A program made the translations under genes and the position numbers. This document shows positions 1 through 5,135 of a stretch of 17,855 nt of DNA, in pieces. Position 1 is the first letter of the stretch. Each line of letters opens with the position of its first letter. Source of the stretch: Microcaldota archaeon (lineage in GTDB: Archaea; Micrarchaeota; Micrarchaeia; Micrarchaeales; CABMGC01); assembly GCA_027314465.1 (NCBI GenBank), contig DAHVAU010000015.1, forward strand, positions 1 to 17,855. The letters run 5' to 3'. The notes under the pieces were generated by a model. It was not told the DNA's origin, did not search any database, and saw only the letters and a list, made by a program, of their open reading frames with translations.

Positions 1-73
1 TATCATTCAACTCGGTATCAGAAGCTTTTTCTCAGACATCAAGAATTATTTATATGACGCCAAGAAAGATGGA
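1..73. other. Left-edge segment, no gene resolved
   Basis: No convincing coding region is visible. Read on the minus strand it holds a TATA-like run (about 47-56) pointing out of the window and a short ATG frame (from 39) that stops after ten codons. It may be the promoter of a minus-strand gene that starts beyond the edge, or simply the T-rich 3' flank of tRNA-Asp. Confidence 0.3.
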
Positions 74-145
74 CGCCCTGGCCGGGATTCGGACCCGGGT
101 CGCGACCGTGACAGGGTCGCATCCTAACCACTAGACGACCAGAGC
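74..145 (-). tRNA. tRNA-Asp (GTC)
   Basis: The reverse complement folds as a cloverleaf. The 7-bp acceptor stem pairs 139-145 with 75-81 (one T-G pair). The anticodon loop CTGTCAC gives GTC, hence Asp. The T stem CCGGG/CCCGG is perfect, and the discriminator is G as usual for tRNA-Asp. No intron is present and CCA is not encoded (the next bases are TCC). The T loop reads TCCGAAT, so position 55 is C instead of the near-universal T that becomes pseudouridine. It is transcribed away from guaA, from a divergent promoter in the same short gap. Confidence 0.95.
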
Positions 146-170
146 ATTCGCACTATCCTTTATACGGGCT

Positions 171-180
171 TTTTAATAAG
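171..180 (-). promoter_or_regulatory. TATA-like box for tRNA-Asp
   Basis: On the minus strand this reads CTTATTAAAA, centred about 30 bp upstream of the tRNA 5' end. That would start transcription a few bases before the mature tRNA. A second TATA-like string at 157-165 is too close to the tRNA to place the start correctly. Confidence 0.5.
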
Positions 181-191
181 CTTTTCCAACG

Positions 192-205
192 CCCTGTAGG
201 CAGGG
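192..205. repeat. Perfect inverted repeat beside the guaA TATA box
   Basis: CCCTG-TAGG-CAGGG is a 5-bp inverted repeat with a 4-nt centre that abuts the TATA-like box at 206-214. It lies between the divergent tRNA-Asp and guaA promoters. It could be an operator half-site pair or chance; no regulator is identifiable from the sequence. Confidence 0.35.
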
Positions 206-214
206 TATTTAATA
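206..214 (+). promoter_or_regulatory. TATA-like box for guaA
   Basis: TATTTAATA is centred about 39 bp before the guaA ATG. A start 26-27 bp downstream would leave a leader of roughly 12 nt carrying TGATGA, which partly matches the archaeal anti-Shine-Dalgarno complement. Confidence 0.5.
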
Positions 215-248
215 GGGCGCCACCTTAGTATACCATCCTGATGATACT

Positions 249-1808
249 ATGTCATCAAACAGGGACTCTCCTGACACTGTACTTGTGGTAGATTTTGGGG
301 GGCAGTACTGCCACCTGATAGCCAGGAGGGTCAGGGATAACGGCGTATACTCTGAGATAGTGCCAAGCGACATCACGCCTGCAGAACTGGACAGGATGCG
401 CGCAGAATCTAACGTAAAAGGCATAATACTGTCAGGAGGGCCTTCTAGCATATACGAAAACGGGGCCCCTAGGCTGGACGAGCGCATCATATCGAGCGGA
501 GTGCCTGTGCTAGGCATATGCTACGGGCATCAGCTGCTGGCAAGCATGCTGGGCGGGAACGTTGTGCAGGCAAAGACCAAGGAGTATGGCAGCGCACTGG
601 CTACTGTCAAGAAGAGGTCAGGAGTGCTTGCCGGCATGTCTGACAAGGAAGATGTCTGGATGAGCCATGGCGACACTGTTCTGAGCGTTCCAGAGGAGAT
701 GGAGGTGATGGCAGTGACTGACAACTGCCCTGTGGCTGCCTTTGGCCACAAGTCAATGCCTGTGTTCGGGGTTCAGTGGCATCCGGAGGTGGTGCACACA
801 AGGAACGGGGACCTGATATTCAAGAGTTTTCTATTTGACGTGTGCAAGTGCAGGCGCATGTGGGATGCAAGCCGCACAGTGCCAAAGTATATTGAGGAGA
901 TCAGGGAGTTCATATGCGAGAGCAGGGCGATAATGGCTCTAAGCGGTGGCGTGGACTCAAGCACTGCCGCCGTATTGGCCTCAAGGGCCATAGGCAATAG
1001 GCTCACTGCGGTGTTCGTTGACAACGGCCTTATGCGTGAAGACGAGGCGCAGAGCATAAAGGGGATGGCCGAGCGCCTGGGTGTCAGTCTTGTCTTTGTT
1101 GATGCAGGGGCAAAGTTCCTCGGGGAGCTAAAGGGCGTAACAGATCCAGAGCAGAAGAGGAAGATAATAGGCAGGGAGTTCATACGCTCTTTTGAGCAAG
1201 AGGCCAAGAGGCTCGGCGCAGACTACCTCATACAGGGCACAATCTACCCGGACAGGATAGAATCAGGCCATTCCAAGAAGTCTAGCGTAATAAAGACCCA
1301 CCACAACGTAGGCGGTCTTCCCACGGGCATAAAGTTCAAGGGCATAGTAGAGCCGCTCAAGGATCTTTACAAGGACGAGGTGCGCAAGGTTGCGATATCC
1401 CTTGGCATCCCGCAGGACATGGTCTACAGACAGCCGTTCCCCGGCCCGGGGCTTGCAGTAAGGGTCATAGGCGATGTCACTGAAGAGAAGCTTGCAATAC
1501 TACGCAAGGCCGATGCAATAGTCACTGCCGTGCTGTCCAGATCGGACTTTAAGGACAGGCTCTGGCAGTACTTTGCAGTGTTCCCAGGCATACGTAGCAC
1601 AGGCGTGAAGGGGGATTCGCGCGCATACGGCTATGTAATAACGATAAGGGCAGTTGAGAGCCGCGAGGCGATGACCGCGAGCTTTGCAGAGATAGACTGG
1701 AATGTGCTAAGGCGCATATCCACGATGATAACAAACCAGATACCGGAAGTTGTGCGTGTCACTTACGATATAACTGACAAGCCGCCAGGCACAATAGAGT
1801 GGGAGTAG
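249..1808 (+). CDS. guaA: GMP synthase (glutamine-hydrolysing), single chain
   Basis: Converts XMP, ATP and glutamine to GMP, the last step of guanine nucleotide synthesis in the cytosol. The 519 residues are close to the usual 515-525 of the one-chain enzyme. The N-terminal class I glutamine amidotransferase has the nucleophile Cys91 (GICYGH) and the His178/Glu180 pair (QWHPE). The ATP pyrophosphatase domain has the P-loop SGGVDSS at 232-238. The C-terminal dimerisation domain ends in the family's typical T-D-K-P-P-G-T-I-E-W-E. The ATG at 249 is chosen because family homology begins about ten residues in. Many archaea split the two domains into separate genes (GuaAa and GuaAb), so the fused bacterial/eukaryotic-type form is notable. 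It ends 3 bp from the convergent adenosine deaminase stop. Confidence 0.97.
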   Translation: MSSNRDSPDTVLVVDFGGQYCHLIARRVRDNGVYSEIVPSDITPAELDRMRAESNVKGIILSGGPSSIYENGAPRLDERIISSGVPVLGICYGHQLLASMLGGNVVQAKTKEYGSALATVKKRSGVLAGMSDKEDVWMSHGDTVLSVPEEMEVMAVTDNCPVAAFGHKSMPVFGVQWHPEVVHTRNGDLIFKSFLFDVCKCRRMWDASRTVPKYIEEIREFICESRAIMALSGGVDSSTAAVLASRAIGNRLTAVFVDNGLMREDEAQSIKGMAERLGVSLVFVDAGAKFLGELKGVTDPEQKRKIIGREFIRSFEQEAKRLGADYLIQGTIYPDRIESGHSKKSSVIKTHHNVGGLPTGIKFKGIVEPLKDLYKDEVRKVAISLGIPQDMVYRQPFPGPGLAVRVIGDVTEEKLAILRKADAIVTAVLSRSDFKDRLWQYFAVFPGIRSTGVKGDSRAYGYVITIRAVESREAMTASFAEIDWNVLRRISTMITNQIPEVVRVTYDITDKPPGTIEWE

Positions 1809-1811
1809 CAC

Positions 1812-2795
1812 TTACTTTACGAACGATGATGCGAAGGCCTGCCTGTTCGCTTCAACTATATCCTGCATCTCGAGTATGCCGTTGTCTATCAGGAAGTTCA
1901 TCTCTCCCCTGAGGTTTGTCATGAGCATCTCAGGTCCGTCAGTGTTTATTGTGAACTTAATTCCATGCTTCTTCAGCTTTCCGAATATCTCCTTTAGGTG
2001 GGATAGGTCCCTGACTACCTTTGTACTCATGTTTGATGAAGGGCATACCTCAAGCGTGGTGCCCCTCTCGTGCAGCATGTCAAGCACGCTGTCATTCTCC
2101 ACGGACCTCACCCCATGCCCTATCCTGTCAGGCTCCAGGTGCTCCATCACTGCCGATACCGAGTTGTGGCCCTCATCCTCCCCCGCATGCACCGTGAGTC
2201 CCAGGCCATCATTCCTGGCCTTTTTGTACAGCTGGGCGTAATCCGAATACCTGAATCCGCTCGCTGCTGGGCCTGCTATGTCTATGCCTACGACTCCCCT
2301 GCTCCTGTACCTGAGTGCCTTGTTTACCAGTATCTCGTTCTGCTTGTACGAGAAGGTGCGGTCAAGGCATACTATCATGCCGCATTTCACTGGATATTCA
2401 AGCGATGCCCTGTCCATGCCCCTTATCGCAGCCATCATTATCTGGTCAAGGTCCTGCTCTCCGTTCCGGTTCCTCTTCATCGGATTGAACCTGAGCTCGA
2501 GCAGGGTTATATTGTTCTTCCGATATGCCCCCGCTATAGTCTGGTACACGGATCTCTCAACTGCAAGAGGGCTTGACTGTATCAGGTCTGTCCATTTGAA
2601 CAGATCAAGATAGTCGTTGAAGGACTTGACCTTGCCGGGATTCACGGTTATCATGTCCACGAAGTGCCAGTAATCCTTGGTAGGCAGTTTTATGCCCTGC
2701 GCATGCGCTATTTCCCACATCACTGCAGGATCCACTGAGCTGCCCAGATGCACATGCAGTTCAGCGAGCTTAAGGTTCTCATCTAATGTGTTCAT
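1812..2795 (-). CDS. Adenosine deaminase family protein
   Basis: A zinc-dependent amidohydrolase, probably deaminating adenosine to inosine. With the ATG at 2795 it has 327 residues. Motifs in order: H14-x-H16, the substrate-binding G-I-D-I-A-G near 170-175, H203 and E206 in HAGE, H227 in R-I-G-H-G, C-P-S-S-N near 251-255, and zinc ligand D286. The second Asp of the usual T-D-D-P is Gly287, so substrate choice may be shifted; adenine deaminase or another aminopurine deaminase is possible. A longer reading from 2837 would overlap the IMPDH 3' end. The 2795 start follows the IMPDH stop by 10 nt with a GGTG ribosome-site-like string between, so the two genes form an operon. It converges on guaA. 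Confidence 0.88.
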   Translation of the reverse strand: MNTLDENLKLAELHVHLGSSVDPAVMWEIAHAQGIKLPTKDYWHFVDMITVNPGKVKSFNDYLDLFKWTDLIQSSPLAVERSVYQTIAGAYRKNNITLLELRFNPMKRNRNGEQDLDQIMMAAIRGMDRASLEYPVKCGMIVCLDRTFSYKQNEILVNKALRYRSRGVVGIDIAGPAASGFRYSDYAQLYKKARNDGLGLTVHAGEDEGHNSVSAVMEHLEPDRIGHGVRSVENDSVLDMLHERGTTLEVCPSSNMSTKVVRDLSHLKEIFGKLKKHGIKFTINTDGPEMLMTNLRGEMNFLIDNGILEMQDIVEANRQAFASSFVK

Positions 2796-2805
2796 TGCTG
2801 CACCA

Positions 2806-3918
2806 TCAATCCGGTTCCACTTTCGGAGCCGTTGCATTGCGCACCACTATGCGCGTCACTTCCCGCATCTCCTTTACGTTTGCAGCGCCGACGTATCCCA
2901 TTGTTACCTGCATCTCTGCAACAAGTCTGTCAACCACATCGTCCACCCTGCCCTCAACAGGCACGTACATGCGTATTCCCTCATTGACTTCCTTGCCCGA
3001 TGCCTGGTATCTGTCAAGCGCAAGCCTCTTCTTCCTTGCCTGGGCGCTGCCCATACCCCAGTAGACCTTGTGCAGCTTCCCGTCCCTCTCAACCTTCTCG
3101 CCAGCGCTCTCCTCGCACCTGGCAAAGACATTGCCAAGCATTGCCATCGAGGCTCCAAGCCCCATGCACAATGCGATATCACGGGAATGGCGTATGCCTC
3201 CATCAGAGATTATCGGTATCTCATCAAGCAGACCAAGCTCACTCAGCGCAAGCGCGGCCTGCTCTGTTGCGAATGCTGCAGGAGAACCCACTCCGGTAAC
3301 ATCTGTTGTAGTGCATATGGATCCGCTGCCCATGCCGACCTTTATTGCAGCTATGTTCTCTTTTCCAAGCTCCTTTACCGCGTGCATTACTCCTTCCTTA
3401 GTGCCGAAGTTGCCAAGCACCACCTTCTTTCCAGTATCCCTGATCGTGCTGATTACCCTCTTCATGCCTTCGTATATCTTCATGTTGTGAAAGCTTGCAA
3501 CATCTGTAAAGAGCAGGTCTGCAACCTGCGCAAGGGCCCTTGCCCTGTCAAGGTCGCTGGTTGATATGGCGGCTCCTACAGCAAGCCTTCCACTGCCATC
3601 CTTAAGCGCTGTGGATTCATAGCCTTCAGGTATCTTGGCATTCTTCACCGCTTTAACCATGTCCACTGCCTCAGGAACTGTGCAGTTGCGGTGTATCACT
3701 CCGAGCCCGCCCTTTAGCGCCAGAGCGCTCGCAAGCTCAGGCCCTGTTACAGTATCCATTGGCGAAGAGATGAGCGGAACCCTGAGCCTTAGGCCTCCAA
3801 GCTCCACGCTCACATCTATGTCTCTTGGGCTGCGTTTTGCAAGTCCAGGAAGGAAGAGAAGCTCATCGAAGTAGTATAAGCGCTGCGGAGTGTCCAGTTT
3901 ACGGCCTATTGTTTCCAT
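2806..3918 (-). CDS. guaB: IMP dehydrogenase lacking CBS domains
   Basis: Oxidises IMP to XMP with NAD+, feeding GMP synthase. From the ATG at 3918 it has 370 residues. The TIM barrel shows S-S-P-M-D-T (51-56), the loop G-S-G-S-I-C-T-T with catalytic Cys202 (usually G-P-G-S, here Ser for Pro), D-G-G-I-R (239-243), the M-G-S flap start and D-R-Y (302-304), and G-Y-V-G-A (341-345). The D-R-Y flap and the M-G-Y-V-G-A-A segment favour IMPDH over GMP reductase, which has similar length. The roughly 120-residue CBS pair usually inserted after the G-V-I-H-R-N strand is replaced by a linker of about 30 residues. An upstream extension to 4053 is rejected because a TATA box sits 26 bp before 3918. It is first in an operon with the deaminase gene. 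Confidence 0.9.
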   Translation of the reverse strand: METIGRKLDTPQRLYYFDELLFLPGLAKRSPRDIDVSVELGGLRLRVPLISSPMDTVTGPELASALALKGGLGVIHRNCTVPEAVDMVKAVKNAKIPEGYESTALKDGSGRLAVGAAISTSDLDRARALAQVADLLFTDVASFHNMKIYEGMKRVISTIRDTGKKVVLGNFGTKEGVMHAVKELGKENIAAIKVGMGSGSICTTTDVTGVGSPAAFATEQAALALSELGLLDEIPIISDGGIRHSRDIALCMGLGASMAMLGNVFARCEESAGEKVERDGKLHKVYWGMGSAQARKKRLALDRYQASGKEVNEGIRMYVPVEGRVDDVVDRLVAEMQVTMGYVGAANVKEMREVTRIVVRNATAPKVEPD

Positions 3919-3938
3919 AGCTTTTATGGGCATGCAAT

Positions 3939-3950
3939 GTTTATAAGTTT
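3939..3950 (-). promoter_or_regulatory. TATA box of the IMPDH-ADA operon
   Basis: The minus strand reads AAACTTATAAAC, with TATA centred near 3944, 26 bp before the ATG at 3918. This is the spacing of a leaderless archaeal transcript and is the main reason for choosing that start over upstream alternatives. It lies at the truncated 3' edge of the SDR pseudogene. Confidence 0.65.
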
Positions 3951-3954
3951 TTTG

Positions 3955-4298
3955 ATGCCTTCTGCAGATGCAGTCTAAGCCTGCTGCAGCCCGTCGTGCC
4001 CATGCGCCTGGGCGTACTGTGGTCCGGCCATCCGTCCATCCATATGCACGCATTGTTAACTAGCACGTCTATCCTGCCGCCGAAGGCCTCAACCTTCGCG
4101 ATTATATAATTAAATCCTGAGTTGTAAACATGCAAACGAAGTAACGCGCGCCCTTGATCGTAGTACACGGCTCCACGAGGCGCTCCTTGTCTTCGGACAG
4201 CAGCATTAGAACATACCCATGCCTGCCAAGTTCAAGTGCCATTGCCCTTCATATTCCGTCCCAGCGCCTGTCACCATTAGTACCTTCCTTTCTGCCAC
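3955..4298 (-). pseudogene. Decayed short-chain dehydrogenase/reductase
   Basis: Three frames must be joined to follow one SDR. GTG at 4298 gives V-A-E-R-K-V-L-M-V-T-G-A-G-T. After an apparent one-base loss, the frame G-I-stop-R-A-M-A-L-E-L-G-R-H-G-Y continues the nucleotide-binding T-G-x-x-x-G-x-G segment, with TGA at a conserved Gly, and runs on to L-S-E-D-K-E-R-L-V-E before ending in TAA. A third frame then gives A-K-V-E-A-F-G-G-R-I-D-V-L-V-N-N-A-C, the N-N-A-G motif with Gly changed to Cys. Homology fades near 3990 before the Ser-Tyr-Lys catalytic region, so the 3' half (about 120 of 250 residues) is gone. The start lies 9 nt after the NTPase stop, so it was probably the second gene of that operon. 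SDR family is clear; substrate cannot be told. Confidence 0.85.
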
Positions 4299-4307
4299 TG
4301 TGCCATC

Positions 4308-4844
4308 TCACTGATTGGAAGAATAGAATCCGGCGTTACGTAATTTCAGGTAGGCCATGAGCACGCAGTGGGTCAGATGGCCTGCCTTATCTGTCTTTCC
4401 CATGGAAAGGAACCTTATCATCCCCGTCTCCTTGGTATTCTTCTGCCCAAGGATCTGGTCGAGCACTGCGCTGAGCTCCTCGCCATTCCTCAGACGCTCA
4501 ACTATCCTATCCGGAATCTCGAACGAGGGCGAAGTGCCGAATGCGATGTTGCCAGTCTTGTCCATAATGCATGCAGCATCTACCTGGAACCATCTGGAGT
4601 GCATGTTAACTATGCCGCCCTCTATGCCCACGTAATAATCGTATGAGGCATCCTTGTCCATATTCTTCAGCTGCTCTGCCCTGTGCTGCGCGCCGCGGAA
4701 TGTCTCGTTGTTGACCGGCTGGGAAGGCACTGACGTGGAGACGCCAAGGCTGAGTATGTCGACCACCGGATAGTAATCTGAGAATACCTTCCTTACGGCA
4801 TCTATCTTTGCCTTGTTTGTAGATCCGACGGCCACTCTCACCAT
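4308..4844 (-). CDS. Inosine/xanthosine triphosphatase, YjjX/DUF84 family
   Basis: Likely a house-cleaning phosphatase that hydrolyses ITP and XTP to diphosphates, keeping deaminated purines out of nucleic acids. The 178 residues match the family length. The N-terminal G-S-T-N-K-A-K (7-13) is the nucleotide-binding loop. V-P-S-Q-P-V with N-E-T-F-R-G-A (39-52) corresponds to the family's S-A-Q-P / E-T-x-x-G-A signature. G-I-E-G-G (73-77) and the S-F-E-I-P turn (107-111) are also typical. The ATG at 4844 has a GGTG string about 9 nt upstream. Its setting among IMPDH, ADA and GMP synthase fits a role against ITP/XTP. The SDR pseudogene follows 9 nt downstream. Confidence 0.88.
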   Translation of the reverse strand: MVRVAVGSTNKAKIDAVRKVFSDYYPVVDILSLGVSTSVPSQPVNNETFRGAQHRAEQLKNMDKDASYDYYVGIEGGIVNMHSRWFQVDAACIMDKTGNIAFGTSPSFEIPDRIVERLRNGEELSAVLDQILGQKNTKETGMIRFLSMGKTDKAGHLTHCVLMAYLKLRNAGFYSSNQ

Positions 4845-4890
4845 GTTCGCACCGTGCGCTCAGCGCGCCACATAGTGATGGCCGCATGCA

Positions 4891-4900
4891 AGCATATAAC
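4891..4900 (-). promoter_or_regulatory. TATA-like box upstream of the NTPase gene
   Basis: The minus strand reads GTTATATGCT, about 50 bp before the ATG at 4844. A start near 4870 would give a leader of some 25 nt containing GGTG, consistent with a Shine-Dalgarno-led rather than leaderless gene. Confidence 0.4.
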
Positions 4901-4943
4901 CCTATAGCATGCACGAAACCGTTCATTATGCGAGAAGATGAGT

Positions 4944-5052
4944 TCCCGTTGGTGTGAGTCGAACACACAACCTGTCGGTATCTACTTAATGGGCTATGCC
5001 CAGCAAGCGTCTCAAGCTACAGCCGACCGCTCTGCCATTGAGCTACAACGGG
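4944..5052 (-). tRNA. tRNA-Tyr (GTA) with an intron
   Basis: The reverse complement starts with acceptor strand CCCGTTG (5046-5052), pairing fully with CAACGGG, with discriminator A. C1-G72 with A73 is the archaeal and eukaryotic tRNA-Tyr identity set. The D stem is GCTC/GAGC, the anticodon stem GTCGG/CCGAC, the anticodon GTA at 5018-5020, and the T arm GTGTG-TTCGACT-CACAC. Removing a 37-nt insert after position 37 leaves a standard 72-nt tRNA. CCA is not encoded. Confidence 0.95.
4980..5016 (-). other. tRNA-Tyr intron (about 37 nt, position 37/38)
   Basis: The insert lies between G37 and A38, the canonical archaeal intron site cut by the tRNA splicing endonuclease. It holds a strong internal hairpin, TGGGC-ATA-GCCCA, and flanking GCTT/AAGT pairing that could form the central helix of a bulge-helix-bulge. 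Exact borders could shift by a base or two. Confidence 0.8.
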
Positions 5053-5080
5053 ATTTGGATATATACAACAATACTAAAGA

Positions 5081-5090
5081 TTATATATAC
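5081..5090 (-). promoter_or_regulatory. TATA box for tRNA-Tyr
   Basis: The minus strand reads GTATATATAA, centred about 33 bp upstream of the tRNA 5' end, so transcription would begin roughly 7 nt before the mature tRNA. It is back to back with the AAA ATPase promoter. Confidence 0.55.
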
Positions 5091-5096
5091 TAATTG

Positions 5097-5116
5097 CCGC
5101 ACATTTATATATGCGG
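5097..5116 (+). promoter_or_regulatory. TATA box inside a perfect inverted repeat, AAA ATPase promoter
   Basis: TTTATATA (5104-5111) is centred 28 bp before the ATG at 5136, giving a leaderless transcript. It is enclosed by the 5-bp inverted repeat CCGCA (5097-5101) and TGCGG (5112-5116). A dimeric repressor bound there would block TBP and TFB. The promoter placement is well supported; the operator role is inference. Confidence 0.6.
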
Positions 5117-5135
5117 ATGAGTTGTGATATTGCCT

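Noticed and set aside
1806..1814. Terminators between convergent genes (also at 9326-9343)
   Set aside because: The gaps are 3 and 12 bp, with no T-run or hairpin; transcripts probably overlap, but no specific terminator can be pointed to.
2796..2837. N-terminal extension of the deaminase by 14 residues
   Set aside because: It overlaps the IMPDH 3' end; the ATG at 2795 has better spacing, a GGTG site, and leaves the H-x-H motif at the usual distance.
2677..3564. Long plus-strand open frames opposite IMPDH, and similar antisense frames elsewhere (for example 16034-17038)
   Set aside because: They are shadows of strongly supported genes on the other strand and show no family motifs.
3919..4053. 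N-terminal extension of IMPDH by 45 residues
   Set aside because: It runs through the promoter and the SDR remnant, has no family similarity, and the TATA box is 26 bp before the ATG at 3918.
3941..4168. A small 75-residue gene
   Set aside because: It contains SDR motifs in mid-domain and is one fragment of the pseudogene, not an independent gene.
5124..5135. GTG 5124 as the AAA ATPase start
   Set aside because: It is only about 16 bp from the TATA centre, so it would not be transcribed; the ATG at 5136 fits.
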